This document shows positions 49,579-59,146 of a stretch of 64,000 bases of DNA, one piece after another. This DNA is from Paenibacillus sp. 19GGS1-52 (GTDB taxonomy: Bacteria; Bacillota; Bacilli; Paenibacillales; Paenibacillaceae): contig NZ_CP059724.1 in NCBI RefSeq assembly GCF_022369515.1, positions 4,898,001-4,962,000 of the forward strand, written 5' to 3'. The translations under genes were made by a program, and so were the position numbers. Positions within the stretch are counted from its first letter, which is position 1. Each line of letters starts with the position of its first letter. The notes below the pieces were generated by a model that had not been told where the DNA came from, ran no database searches, and saw only the letters and a program-made list of their open reading frames with translations.

Positions 49579-51675
49579 TTAGGAACGAAGCTCAAACAAT
49601 CTGGCCGTCTTCCCTACCGGAAGAGTAACGCTTAGGATACCCTCTACCGTATTCCAATCCCAAGTGGAGCCATGCTCCTGTGGGTAGGCACAGATCACGG
49701 ACACATCAAGTCCCTTCAACTCTGGAATGGGCAATTGGATATCCGCACCTTCGCCAGCGATCCGCCATACCGCGAGATAACGCCGTTCGCCGTGCCGTAA
49801 TCCGAAGCTCACCCACTCCCCGGCTGCATCAGGCAAGCCAAGCGGCCAAAATGGTGTAGACAATGCAATGTCTCCACGGATGATTTTGTAATAATCCAAA
49901 GCTTCCTTCACCAGCTCTCTGCGCCGCGGGCTCAGCTCGGCCAAATGGCCACTCTGATGCACACGAAGCAGCAGCGCGTTGACCATATTAAAGATAACTT
50001 CCTCGTCGTCACCTTCCCGTAAAGGATAGGACCATACCGCTGACTGTTCTGGAGTCAAAGCAGCAGGAGAAGCAGCGGCAATTGCCGCATACTGCACGTA
50101 ATCCTCTTGGTCGCTGGTAGACTGGATGCTGTGCCGGCTAAGCATGGCATAATCCATTCGCATCCCGCCGCTCGAACAATTCTCTATAACAAGTTTAGGA
50201 TAACGTGCAAAGATGCTATCCAACCAGCCGAGATAGGCCCGATTATGCTGCAGCAGACCATCTCCGAAGCTATCCGAATTGGTTTCCGTACCAATGCCTG
50301 AGTTAATGTTGTAATCCATCTTGATATAACCCACACCGTATTCTTCCACTAATCTCGTAATTACACTATTCGCATGGTCAATTACACGCGGATTGCGGTA
50401 ATCCAACTGATAGCGGCTGCGATCCTTAACCCGTTTGCCATGGCGCATAAAGAACCAGCTGTCATCTGTCTCGGCCAGCTTCGGACTCTGAATGCCCATA
50501 ACCTCCAGCTCCAGCCATAGGCCGGGAATCATCCCTTTGCTGCGAATATAATCCAGGACATATTTGATTCCTTCCGGGAAACGCTCAATTGACGGTTCCC
50601 ATTGCCCAACCCCATCCCACCACTCTCCAGGTGCATACCAGCCTGCATCAATGCAGAAATATTCGCAGCCCACATCAGCAGCAGCATCAATCAACGGCAG
50701 GAGCTTCTCTGTCGTGGGATCACCCCATAGGCAGTTCATGTAATCATTGAAAATAATCCGTAATAGCTCATTATCCTCATTAGGTCTACGAATAACACGA
50801 CGGTAAGCGGTAAGCTGTTCAATCGCAATCTGAAATTCACCTTGAACAGATCCGACAGCAACAGGCACTGAAGTGAAATCTTCGCCCGGCTCAAGATTCA
50901 CCCACCAATGGTTGTCACTTTCGGTCGGTCCGCTTACAAGAAGGGTTAGCTGATCGAATTGATCCGTTAGCTCCCAGTGCCAGGAGCCGTTATGCTCAAT
51001 CTGCCAGAACAGGCTTGTCCCACTATCTTTATTATGCAGGACGGCCATAGGCAGCAGCTCTGCCGCCGACCAAGAGCCGGTATTACTGCAGGCAATCCGT
51101 TTCGAACCCCGGTCAGACAAGTGAGACATACCCAGCTCCGGCAGACTATAGGTCCGCCATTGCAGCTCGCTCTGCCAACCGCTGTGAGCGATAGTTACCT
51201 CTATTTTGTCGTTGCGGTCCTCAGATCCCTCTTTATCCACTCCAGTAAGTGCGAAGGAAGAGATATATTCAACCGCTGTAGCAGCTTCCCCTTCATTACT
51301 CAATACCGTCCAACAACGAACGATTTGTATGCCTTGATAGAACTGAAAATGCTGGACCGCCTTCAAACGGGTAACGGGATCGATCAGCGCTAGTTCAAAC
51401 TTACGTCCAAGTTCATTCACAGTGTCACTATGACTGTTATAAATCATGCGAAGTCCAGGATAGGAGGCACGATGGGTTCGCCCGTGATATTCAGCCCGAT
51501 CCTCCCCCGATAATTGCAGCTCCAGCAGCCGGAAACCCGGTTTATGCTTATCTGCTATGACCCCAGTCTCCAGAGGTCCAGCTCCGAAATGGAGCAAGTG
51601 AACATCTTGGTCTGCGGTAATCTCAATAACAAGATAAAGTCCATTTTCCGTTATTTCAATCCTATTACTGCTCAT
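49579..51675 (-). CDS. Alpha-galactosidase, GH36
   Basis: 698-residue retaining glycosidase releasing terminal alpha-galactose, from raffinose-type sugars or galactomannan. No signal peptide, so it acts inside the cell on imported oligosaccharide. Order: N-terminal beta-sandwich (1-290), a TIM barrel with FCIDAGWYAPGEWW, IPGLWLELEVMG, the nucleophile Asp in YIKMDYN (about 445), SSGGMRMDYAMLS and the acid/base Asp in TSDQEDYVQ (about 515), then a C-terminal beta domain. It is 119 bp downstream of the sugar-binding lipoprotein gene, and the matching two-component system and permeases are alongside. Confidence 0.9.
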   Translation of the reverse strand: MSSNRIEITENGLYLVIEITADQDVHLLHFGAGPLETGVIADKHKPGFRLLELQLSGEDRAEYHGRTHRASYPGLRMIYNSHSDTVNELGRKFELALIDPVTRLKAVQHFQFYQGIQIVRCWTVLSNEGEAATAVEYISSFALTGVDKEGSEDRNDKIEVTIAHSGWQSELQWRTYSLPELGMSHLSDRGSKRIACSNTGSWSAAELLPMAVLHNKDSGTSLFWQIEHNGSWHWELTDQFDQLTLLVSGPTESDNHWWVNLEPGEDFTSVPVAVGSVQGEFQIAIEQLTAYRRVIRRPNEDNELLRIIFNDYMNCLWGDPTTEKLLPLIDAAADVGCEYFCIDAGWYAPGEWWDGVGQWEPSIERFPEGIKYVLDYIRSKGMIPGLWLELEVMGIQSPKLAETDDSWFFMRHGKRVKDRSRYQLDYRNPRVIDHANSVITRLVEEYGVGYIKMDYNINSGIGTETNSDSFGDGLLQHNRAYLGWLDSIFARYPKLVIENCSSGGMRMDYAMLSRHSIQSTSDQEDYVQYAAIAAASPAALTPEQSAVWSYPLREGDDEEVIFNMVNALLLRVHQSGHLAELSPRRRELVKEALDYYKIIRGDIALSTPFWPLGLPDAAGEWVSFGLRHGERRYLAVWRIAGEGADIQLPIPELKGLDVSVICAYPQEHGSTWDWNTVEGILSVTLPVGKTARLFELRS

Positions 51676-51735
51676 AATTTAATCTTGACCTCCCAAAGTT
51701 GTTCCAAAGTTATTCTCATTATATACATAGAAAGA

Positions 51736-51773
51736 GGCGGTTCTCCAGTAATGAATCTTACTTGGAGACCGCC
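51736..51773 (-). terminator. Hairpin between lipoprotein and alpha-galactosidase genes
   Basis: GGCGGTTCTCCA pairs with TGGAGACCGCC around 14 nt. The following minus-strand run is only weakly T-rich (CTCTTTC), so it may attenuate rather than end transcription into the alpha-galactosidase gene. Confidence 0.45.
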
Positions 51774-51794
51774 CCGAATCTTAACGAATATTAT

Positions 51795-53126
51795 TTATTG
51801 TGCAGCTGATCCGAATTGAATCCAAGCTTTTTGAATTTCGGTGATAGCTTGTTCTTTAGTCTTGCTGCCACCAATATAAGCCTGCATCAATTCACCGAAT
51901 TTCTGGTGGAACGTATCCAGAGAGTAGTTAACCGACAGGTCGCCGGATTTCTCTGTTTTCAGAATTTCCGCCATTTCTTGTGGCATTTGCAGGTCTGGCA
52001 TCGGAGCATCCTTGATTGGAGGAATAACCTTTGCTACAGTTGAGAACCAATTCTTGCCGTATTCAGAAGTATACAGCCAGTTAAAGAATTCAATCGTTTC
52101 AGGAGCTACAGCAGAATCTTTGTTAATGCGCAATGCCTGATCGGCACCAGTAATGATTTGGGACTGTTCCGCTTTGTCGCTGACAGGGTAACCCATGATT
52201 CCCAGATCAAAGTCAGGCGTAATCTTCTTGATTGCTTCTTCATCCCATGCGCCTTTACCTGTCATAAATGCTGCTTTGCCAAGTGCAAAGTCGCTGACTT
52301 CAGCATTACTGTCCCGTTCCAGTGGTTTGTCTGTTCCGTGTTTGACAGTAGTATCAATGAAACTGAAGAAGTTATCGTTCAGCACAGGGTGATCCGCAAA
52401 GGTAGTCTTTCCAGCGATGAAATCGCCTACCAGTGTTTTAGCGTCCATACCGGCATCAGTGGCTGCTGCATCAACAAAGTGTTGGAAGATGTGCTTCCAT
52501 ACCCACCACTCTTTATAGGCGTTGGCAAAAGGTGTAATTCCTTTCGCTTCTAGCTTAGTAATCGCATCATCCATTTGAGCAGTTGTTTTTGGAAGCTCAG
52601 TAATTCCGGCATCGGCCAGAAGTTTTTTATTGTACATCAGTACGAACAAGTTTCCTTTAACAGGAAGTCCAAGTACCTTACCGTCTTTTGAACTCATGTT
52701 AGCGCGAACTGCATCGGTCATAGCCGCTGCCAGTGGTTCATTAGTAAGATCGGCACTGTATTCAGCAAAAGTATCGATATCGCCACCAGCCGTAGTTTGG
52801 AATACGTCAGGCGTACTTCCGGCAGCAATTTTGGATTTAAGTACTGTATTGTAGTCGGCCTGCATAATTTCTAGATTAATCGTTACATTCGGCTTAACCT
52901 TTTTGTACTCAGCAATGTAAGCATTAAAAGCATCCGTGTATTCAGGAGAAGCGGTAAACATATTGATCGTAACCGGCTTGGTAGAATCTGTCGCTGCAGT
53001 GTTCTCTGCTCCAGCTCCATTAGTTGCGGCCGTATTATTAGCAGCGTTATTATTTCCTCCGCAGCCGGCCAGCAGACCGCCAACGAGCAGCAAACTTGCA
53101 GATAGTGCTGTAAATCTCTTTAACAT
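51795..53126 (-). CDS. Sugar ABC transporter substrate-binding lipoprotein
   Basis: 443-residue CUT1-type binding protein. Signal peptide MLKRFTALSASLLLVGGL with lipobox LLAGCGG (Cys at about 22), then a Asn/Ala spacer and the periplasmic-binding fold (VTINMFTASPEYTDAF, PDVFQTTAGGDID, GKAAFMTGKGAWDEE). Beside an alpha-galactosidase, an alpha-galactoside such as raffinose or melibiose is the probable ligand. Its permease genes are not next to it but divergent beyond the two-component genes at 56903-58629. The ATG follows AAGGGGG. Confidence 0.9.
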   Translation of the reverse strand: MLKRFTALSASLLLVGGLLAGCGGNNNAANNTAATNGAGAENTAATDSTKPVTINMFTASPEYTDAFNAYIAEYKKVKPNVTINLEIMQADYNTVLKSKIAAGSTPDVFQTTAGGDIDTFAEYSADLTNEPLAAAMTDAVRANMSSKDGKVLGLPVKGNLFVLMYNKKLLADAGITELPKTTAQMDDAITKLEAKGITPFANAYKEWWVWKHIFQHFVDAAATDAGMDAKTLVGDFIAGKTTFADHPVLNDNFFSFIDTTVKHGTDKPLERDSNAEVSDFALGKAAFMTGKGAWDEEAIKKITPDFDLGIMGYPVSDKAEQSQIITGADQALRINKDSAVAPETIEFFNWLYTSEYGKNWFSTVAKVIPPIKDAPMPDLQMPQEMAEILKTEKSGDLSVNYSLDTFHQKFGELMQAYIGGSKTKEQAITEIQKAWIQFGSAAQ

Positions 53127-53248
53127 GATGTTGCCCCCTTTTCCTTATGCATCTTGTGGTCTTGGTGTTATTCTAATGAAAATGAAAAAGGATAAGAATG
53201 TACATAAGTGAACTTATAAGGGTAAAAAAGTGTGTTCATGTAACCGTT

Positions 53249-54895
53249 TCACTTTTCTACCCCTAAAAGCTGGATTCGATATTCAGTAGGCGAACATTCG
53301 TAGTAATTCCGGAATGCCTTACTGAAATAGTTCTTATCCTTGTATCCCAGCATTTCGGAGATGTCCTGAATTTTCAGGCTGGGGTCAGATAGCATATCCT
53401 TCGCCTTGTCCATTCTCACCTTTTGTACATACTCGTGAATGCCGTACCCATACTGACCCTTAAACAGCTTCATCAAGTACTCTCTGCTCAGGAAATACTT
53501 ATCCGTAAACATCGATATTTTAATATTCTCAAAATAATGGTTATCAATGTATGCTTTAATATTTTCCAGCACACTGCTACGGTTTCCAGCAAGCGATTTA
53601 TTAAAGCTGTTAGCATAGCAATCCAGAAGTTCATTCAACACGATCTCAAATTGTCCAAAAGAAGCAAAATCGAGCGTGATGCCAAGACCGTGCAGTCCCT
53701 TGTCTTTCCCGCTCTGGAGCTGCTCGGGCACAGCATCCATATCTATAGCGATATCATTTAGCAATACAAAGAATTCCTGAATAGTTTTGTCCGCTTCCCC
53801 CAGACTAAAATGCTCCGAGGAATTCCATTTTTTAGTAAATTCAAATAAAATACTTTTAGCATGGCTGATGTTCCCGTTCTCCAGGGCATTGCGGATTAGC
53901 GGCATACGACCTGTCAGCGAAGGGCTATCTTTAGTAAGTGATTTATCAGTACTGCTGTTCATGACTGCAGTCCCTTTTAGCTTAATCAGATCAATTCCAT
54001 CTAAGGAAGCTTTGGCACTTTCATAAGAATCGGCAATATCCGTGATATCGCCATATGGCTCGCCAATTCCACCCACAGATATAATACCGAATAGCTCCTT
54101 TAGAGTGGAGGTCACTTTCTTCATATGATGAAGGGAGAGAAAAGCTGCATCCTTCACATAGCCGCCTGTCATCGTGAAGATAACGATAAATTCCCGTTCC
54201 CCCTTATGGCTCGCAAAGCTAAAGGCCTTAAATTGTCCATCGTTATTCTCATTAATCACATTGGTCACGGCAAAATGCAGCAAATCACGGTCCTCATGAA
54301 ATCGGTCTTTACGCACCTGCTCCAAATTAAGCACACGCAGCACACCTGCTGCGAAATAATTGCCTGCTCTATCTGCGCCAATTAGCGGCAGGAAGGCTTC
54401 ATTGGACTGATTCTTGAAACTGCGGCCAATGATCGAGAGATACATCTTCTCCTTTAGCTTCGGAATGGACATATTGAGCGTAATGTTCTTGTTAATGAAC
54501 TCGCTCTCTTTCTCGCGTTTAGCCTCCAGCATATCAATTCCTTTACGCAGTGCGGCATTGAGATCCACACGATTAACCGGCTTCAGTAAATAATCGACAA
54601 CCTTGGAGCGAATAGCTTGGCGTGTATATTCAAAATCATTATAACCACTGACCACAATCGTCAGCAGATTTGGAAATTCAAGTTCTATAATCTGCAGAAG
54701 TTCACTCCCATTCAGCTCCGGCATCTTCATATCCACCAAGGCAATATCAATCTTATGCTGGCGCAGCATAGATAGTCCAACATTGCCGTCCGTAGCCTCA
54801 AGCACTTGATCGACGCCAAGACCCTTCCAGTCGCCCAGAATATTTATCGCTTCGCGCAGCGGCTCTTCATCATCTATGATTAGTATTTTATACAT
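53249..54895 (-). CDS. AraC-type response regulator (YesN-like)
   Basis: 548 residues: receiver domain with phospho-Asp55 in IALVDMKMPE and Lys in DYLLKPVN; a middle region to about 430 with a GGDEF-like helical fold not identified; then AraC HTHs (ISMFTDKYFLSREYLMKLFKGQYGYGIHEYVQKVR, YFSKAFRNYYECSPTEYR). The start at 54895 (MYKILIIDDEE) has GGGGAGG upstream and overlaps the kinase gene by 8 bp; the frame extends further up into the kinase but without an RBS. Likely activator of the alpha-galactoside genes. Confidence 0.9.
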   Translation of the reverse strand: MYKILIIDDEEPLREAINILGDWKGLGVDQVLEATDGNVGLSMLRQHKIDIALVDMKMPELNGSELLQIIELEFPNLLTIVVSGYNDFEYTRQAIRSKVVDYLLKPVNRVDLNAALRKGIDMLEAKREKESEFINKNITLNMSIPKLKEKMYLSIIGRSFKNQSNEAFLPLIGADRAGNYFAAGVLRVLNLEQVRKDRFHEDRDLLHFAVTNVINENNDGQFKAFSFASHKGEREFIVIFTMTGGYVKDAAFLSLHHMKKVTSTLKELFGIISVGGIGEPYGDITDIADSYESAKASLDGIDLIKLKGTAVMNSSTDKSLTKDSPSLTGRMPLIRNALENGNISHAKSILFEFTKKWNSSEHFSLGEADKTIQEFFVLLNDIAIDMDAVPEQLQSGKDKGLHGLGITLDFASFGQFEIVLNELLDCYANSFNKSLAGNRSSVLENIKAYIDNHYFENIKISMFTDKYFLSREYLMKLFKGQYGYGIHEYVQKVRMDKAKDMLSDPSLKIQDISEMLGYKDKNYFSKAFRNYYECSPTEYRIQLLGVEK

Positions 54896-56699
54896 GTCCC
54901 AGCCCTCCCCGCGGTAATCGCATTTCCATATTTGTCCCATACTGATTACTCGTAATGAACAATCCAGCCTCTGCTCCATATAGAAGCTTCAACCGAGCAT
55001 TCAAATTCTTCAGTCCAATACTTTGCATGTCATTATCAGCCACACTGTCTTCTTCCTGATCCTCCCATTGACGCTGCAATGAATTCCGCACTCGTTCCAG
55101 CCGTTCCCGGCTGAAGCCTGGCCCATCATCCAACACAGATATGATAGAGTGGTTGGCAGTAACACGTGCCTCAATTGTGATAGTGATTGTACTCGAGACT
55201 TTCTCAAGCGCATGCTTAATGCAGTTCTCCACCAGTGTCTGAATAGACAGCTTCGGGATTTCCAACCCCATTAGGTTCTCATCCCAACGATAGGCCACCT
55301 GCATTCTATTCCCAAAACGGGCCTTCTGCAGAGCCAAATAGCGTTCAATATGCTTTAATTCTTCTTTGGCTTGAACAACATCCTTGCCGCTCACACAATA
55401 TCTTAAGGTTAAAGCCAGATTATCAACCATATCGACAATATCATCATTGTTATTTTTAAGGGCCATCGTAGAGATGGCTTGAAGCGCGTTATATAAGAAA
55501 TGGGGATTAATCTCCGCTTCCAAGGCTTTTAATACAGCGTTTTTCTCCACAATCTTCATCTTGTAACGTTCATTGATCAGTTCATTCGTCTTCTCCACCA
55601 TCTTATTGAAGTGGCGTGACAGATAAGCAATCTCATCATTTCCCTCCACCAGCGCCTCAGCCTCGAAACTGCCTGTACTAAATCGCTTCATCTGTAGCGA
55701 CAGATTCTTTAATGGATTTGTGATTTTGTTGGATGTGTAGCTGACCAAGACTACAGAAACAATCAGAAAGAGGAAACCTATTAGGTAATTTAATTTACGA
55801 GTCGTTGTCGCAGCTTCATAAATCTCCTTATAGGGAATGGGCTTAATGAGCTTCCAGTTCTCTTTTTTACTATTGTTATAAATAACCAGATACTTTTGTT
55901 CGCTATCTGACCATGTAAAACGTCCACCAGGAGCCGCAGTTAGATGAGTAAGCAGTCCCGCCGCTTCGCTCTGCTTATAGAATTTCAGATCATCTACAAA
56001 AAAAGGCTGATTATCCGGGCTGACATACATCAAATGCTGCCCCTTACTAAAGGGAATATCCTTCATTATCTCATTCGTAACCGTAGAATTGAAGTAAAGA
56101 GATAAAACCGCCTGCGGCTCTCTGGAAACGATGGAGCGTAGCACCCGATGGTAGCCCATGAAGCTTTTATTTGTATTCACGTGATAATCTACACTATTCT
56201 GCGGAGACTCTTGTTCCACGAAAGACTGGTAAGCACGGTTAAACGGGCTTTCCAGTGCTCTTTTATACCAAGGAAGGTTCTCGATGGAGGGATGGTCTGC
56301 CACACGCACTGTAATATTGTAGTTCTCTTTGGTGACATAATAATATTTGTGCTCCTTGATCACATACAGATAGATGGATTCCAGATCCTCACGGGAGAAG
56401 TACAGCTTCTTCAAATAATCCTCCACATACATCTTCGAGGCATAATCCTCCGATTCGTGCAGAATCGCGTAGGTAATCTCATCGTATGATATTTGCGGCA
56501 GGGACAATTGCTCGATCCCATCCAGGTAGCTTTCCAGATTGCGTCCGACCAGCAGCAGATTGTTGCTTGTACTGGCAATACTGTTATTCACCGACTCCTT
56601 CTGCAGCATTCCGTAGGAGATAAAAGTCAATGAGGTCACTACCATAATAATGATTATGGTGAACAGGAGAATCAGCTTATTCGCCAACCTGCGTGACAC
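54888..56699 (-). CDS. Sensor histidine kinase (YesM-like)
   Basis: 603 residues from the GTG at 56699. Membrane span at 8-30 (LILLFTIIIIMVVTSLTFIS), extracellular sensor region to about 300, second span at about 303-325, HAMP, then EINPHFLYNALQAIS with the phosphorylated His, TLVENCIKHALEK and DDGPGFS. The true start may be upstream: the GTG has no usable RBS, whereas AAGGAGG lies 9 bp before an in-frame ATT at 56747, with no ATG, GTG or TTG between. It overlaps the response regulator gene by 8 bp and is divergent from the permeases. Confidence 0.85.
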   Translation of the reverse strand: MSRRLANKLILLFTIIIIMVVTSLTFISYGMLQKESVNNSIASTSNNLLLVGRNLESYLDGIEQLSLPQISYDEITYAILHESEDYASKMYVEDYLKKLYFSREDLESIYLYVIKEHKYYYVTKENYNITVRVADHPSIENLPWYKRALESPFNRAYQSFVEQESPQNSVDYHVNTNKSFMGYHRVLRSIVSREPQAVLSLYFNSTVTNEIMKDIPFSKGQHLMYVSPDNQPFFVDDLKFYKQSEAAGLLTHLTAAPGGRFTWSDSEQKYLVIYNNSKKENWKLIKPIPYKEIYEAATTTRKLNYLIGFLFLIVSVVLVSYTSNKITNPLKNLSLQMKRFSTGSFEAEALVEGNDEIAYLSRHFNKMVEKTNELINERYKMKIVEKNAVLKALEAEINPHFLYNALQAISTMALKNNNDDIVDMVDNLALTLRYCVSGKDVVQAKEELKHIERYLALQKARFGNRMQVAYRWDENLMGLEIPKLSIQTLVENCIKHALEKVSSTITITIEARVTANHSIISVLDDGPGFSRERLERVRNSLQRQWEDQEEDSVADNDMQSIGLKNLNARLKLLYGAEAGLFITSNQYGTNMEMRLPRGGLGHV

Positions 56700-56839
56700 A
56701 CGCTCCAGTAAAGGTTCAAACAGCTTCAGTATCGAATTCTTAATAATGACAGGCAGCCTCCTTGCTCTCTCAAATTTGAGTTCACCTTTTTACCCCTAAC
56801 TGTACTCTTAAATCCATTTTTGCGTATAGGGGACTGCTC

Positions 56840-56845
56840 TATAAT
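56840..56845 (+). promoter_or_regulatory. Possible -10 of the permease operon
   Basis: TATAAT, 58 bp upstream of the permease start, in the gap between the divergent kinase and permease genes. The -35 at the right distance is poor (TTTTTG), so an activator may be needed; the response regulator is the natural candidate. Confidence 0.4.
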
Positions 56846-56902
56846 ACACAATATAGACTAAACGGAATACTCCCACCCAACAAATCAAGAAGAGGTGCAT
56901 CC

Positions 56903-57793
56903 ATGTTAAAAACACTCGGCAGAAAATGGCGCGAGAAAATAGAGTTCGGGATATTCACACTCCCGGTTCTGATCTGTATCGCTGTAGCATTCTACATTCC
57001 GTTTGCCATGACCATCCGCTATTCCATGACTAAATGGAACGGAATCTCCAAGAATCCTGTATTCGTTGGACTTGATAATTTCAAACAAATCTTTACGGGA
57101 GATACGAATTTCGCCGATTCGGCCTGGTTCACTGTAAAGTATGCGGTACTGTACATTGTTCTCGTTAACGTACTCGCTATTCTGCTTGCAGTCGTCCTGG
57201 ATATGAAGCTTAAGACTACACCTTGGCTGAGAGCAGCCTTTTTCATTCCTTATATCCTGAGTCTTGTTATTGTCGGCTTCATTTGGAAGTTCATCTTCAT
57301 GCAGGGCTTCAACTCGCTCGGAGAAAGTACAGGCTGGTCTGTATTCGCCCTAAGTTGGCTGGGGACGCCGGGACTTGCCTTCATCTCCATATTACTTGTT
57401 TCTATTTGGCAGTCGATCGGTTTTTATCTGGTCATCTACATTGCCGGCTTACAATCTGTACCTGAGGATCTCAAAGAAGCGGCCACCGTTGACGGTGCGG
57501 GTCCGATTAGAAAATTCTTCAGTATCACGCTGCCACTGCTGGCACCATCGATCACCATTTCGGTGTTCATGGCCCTAACCAACTCCATTAAGGTATTCGA
57601 CGTCATTCTGTCACTGACCGGAGGCGGCCCTGGTGGAACAACTTATAGTATCGCTTACGATATTTACCGGGATACCTTCCAGAATAATCTGTACGGATAC
57701 GGTACCGCTAAAGCGTTAATCCTATTCTTAGCCGTGCTGGTTGTTACCATCCTGCAGTTGGCATTCTTCAAACGAAGAGAGGTTGAAGCATAA
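56903..57793 (+). CDS. Carbohydrate ABC transporter permease (MalF/MsmF-like)
   Basis: 296-residue permease with six hydrophobic segments. Typical first-loop text (MTKWNGISKNPVFVGLDNF) and the EAA loop KEAATVDGAGPIRKFFSITLPLLAPS for the ATPase contact, then SLTGGGPGGTTYSIAYDIY. The stop codon overlaps the start of the next gene by one base. Partner of the 57793 permease; together they should serve the 51795 lipoprotein. Confidence 0.92.
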   Translation: MLKTLGRKWREKIEFGIFTLPVLICIAVAFYIPFAMTIRYSMTKWNGISKNPVFVGLDNFKQIFTGDTNFADSAWFTVKYAVLYIVLVNVLAILLAVVLDMKLKTTPWLRAAFFIPYILSLVIVGFIWKFIFMQGFNSLGESTGWSVFALSWLGTPGLAFISILLVSIWQSIGFYLVIYIAGLQSVPEDLKEAATVDGAGPIRKFFSITLPLLAPSITISVFMALTNSIKVFDVILSLTGGGPGGTTYSIAYDIYRDTFQNNLYGYGTAKALILFLAVLVVTILQLAFFKRREVEA

Positions 57794-58629
57794 TGAATAA
57801 AAATAACAACAAGACAGGTCGAATCGTTGTAGAGGTTGTTATGGTCCTTCTCTCTCTTCTGTTCTTATATCCACTGTTCCTGACCATTCTCAATTCCTTT
57901 AAAAGCTTTAGCGAGGTTATGACCGATGTAATCGCGCTGCCAAAGCATCTGGTGTTCAGTAACTATTCATACGTATGGCAGTTTATCAACTATCCAAAAC
58001 TGTTCATGAACAATATGGTGATCACCGTTATCGGTCTACTGGGCATCGTGTTCGTCTCTTCCATCTCTGCCTATAAGCTGGCCCGAACGAAATCCAGACT
58101 AAGCGGAATCTTCTACTTCCTGTGCATTATGCCGATGCTTATTCCGTTTCAGTCCATCATGTTAACAGTGCTGCAAATCGCCAAAAAAATTAATTTATCA
58201 GAAAGCACCTGGGGTCTGGGCTTACTGTATTGGGGCTTTGGCGCTCCACTCGCGGTGTTCATCTACCATGGCTTTGTCAAAGGGATCCCTTTAGAAATTG
58301 ATGAAAGTGCGACGATTGATGGAGCTTCCGGCTTCCGCCTGTTCTTCAGTGTCATCTTCCCGCTGCTGAAATCCGTTACAACAACTATCGTCATTATCGA
58401 CGTAATGTGGATCTGGAATGACTTCCTGCTCCCACTGCTTATGGTCAACGGCTCGCCGGATACGAAGACTCTGACGCTGGCCGCCTACACCTTCGTTGGA
58501 CAATATACCTCGGATTGGCAATATGCGATGACCGCCATGGTAATGGCTGTGCTGCCATCCATCGTAGTGTTTATCTTCCTGCAAAAGTATATTGTTAAGG
58601 GTGTTGTGGCTGGGGCTGTTAAGGGTTGA
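57793..58629 (+). CDS. Carbohydrate ABC transporter permease (MalG/MsmG-like)
   Basis: 278-residue second permease with six hydrophobic segments: LFLYPLFLTILNSFKSF at the start, EAA loop DESATIDGASGFRLFFSVIFPLLKSV, and the ending QKYIVKGVVAGAVKG that marks this family. Start and previous stop share one base (TAATG). No ATPase gene follows; a shared MsmX-type ATPase elsewhere is assumed. Confidence 0.93.
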   Translation: MNKNNNKTGRIVVEVVMVLLSLLFLYPLFLTILNSFKSFSEVMTDVIALPKHLVFSNYSYVWQFINYPKLFMNNMVITVIGLLGIVFVSSISAYKLARTKSRLSGIFYFLCIMPMLIPFQSIMLTVLQIAKKINLSESTWGLGLLYWGFGAPLAVFIYHGFVKGIPLEIDESATIDGASGFRLFFSVIFPLLKSVTTTIVIIDVMWIWNDFLLPLLMVNGSPDTKTLTLAAYTFVGQYTSDWQYAMTAMVMAVLPSIVVFIFLQKYIVKGVVAGAVKG

Positions 58630-58647
58630 TCTTTAAAACTTAGGAAT

Positions 58648-58703
58648 GTGTTCTGAGCGGACGCTCCGCGAACGGAACGTTGCTTCAATCGCTGTTGTCT
58701 CCA
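58648..58703 (+). repeat. Left arm of a 56-bp inverted repeat
   Basis: Begins GTGTTCTGAGCGG and ends GCTGTTGTCTCCA. It matches the reverse complement of 59063-59118 at 53 of 56 positions. Confidence 0.9.
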
Positions 58704-58898
58704 GATTTATTGAATTATCCCTTAGCGGTCTAAATCCGGAGACAAAGGCGACCGCTGACGCTTTTCCGCAATCGTTCCGTTCTCTCCGCTGCTTTCAGCG
58801 GAAAGCATACCTAAATCTTAAATAAGCAAGTCTTAACCGCCCAAGAGGAGTTATCCTCCTACAAAATGAGGCATAGCCTCTCCTTTTAAACTGATTAC

Positions 58899-58950
58899 AA
58901 AAAACGGCAAGTCTCCTATTACTGGAGACTTGCCGTTTGGCTTTTTAATG
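58899..58950. terminator. Strong terminator between permease and capA-like genes
   Basis: Perfect 15-bp stem AAACGGCAAGTCTCC / GGAGACTTGCCGTTT around TATTACT, with A-rich and T-rich flanks; suits both converging genes. Confidence 0.85.
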
Positions 58951-59062
58951 CTTCAGTTTGCTTTCCCGACTCAAACTTGATTCCTAAAACAGAAAGCTAC
59001 TTCATTTTAATGAAGGTTGAATTACTTATTGTAAGATTTAAGATTAGTCAAACTGATGTCAG

Positions 59063-59118
59063 TGGAGACAACAGCGATTGGAGCAACGTTCCGTTCTCGG
59101 AGCGCCCGCTCAGAACAC
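59063..59118 (-). repeat. Right arm of a 56-bp inverted repeat
   Basis: Reverse complement of the left arm with three mismatches. Lies 29 bp from the stop codon of the capA-like gene. Confidence 0.9.
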
Positions 59119-59146
59119 GCATCTTGTACATGGCCACTTGTCCTCA

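Larger units (their letters stand above)
58630..59146. other. Gene-free region framed by a long inverted repeat
   Basis: About 515 bp. Left and right ends are the arms of a 56-bp inverted repeat; between them lie GC-rich sequence with TCCGGAGACAAAGGCG-like fragments of the same repeat, and a strong terminator at 58899-58950. No open frame of note. Confidence 0.7.

Noticed and set aside
53229..53246. cre-like sequence upstream of the sugar-binding lipoprotein
   Set aside because: On the minus strand TGAAACGGTTACA is one base short of the cre layout, and aligned without a gap it has several mismatches.
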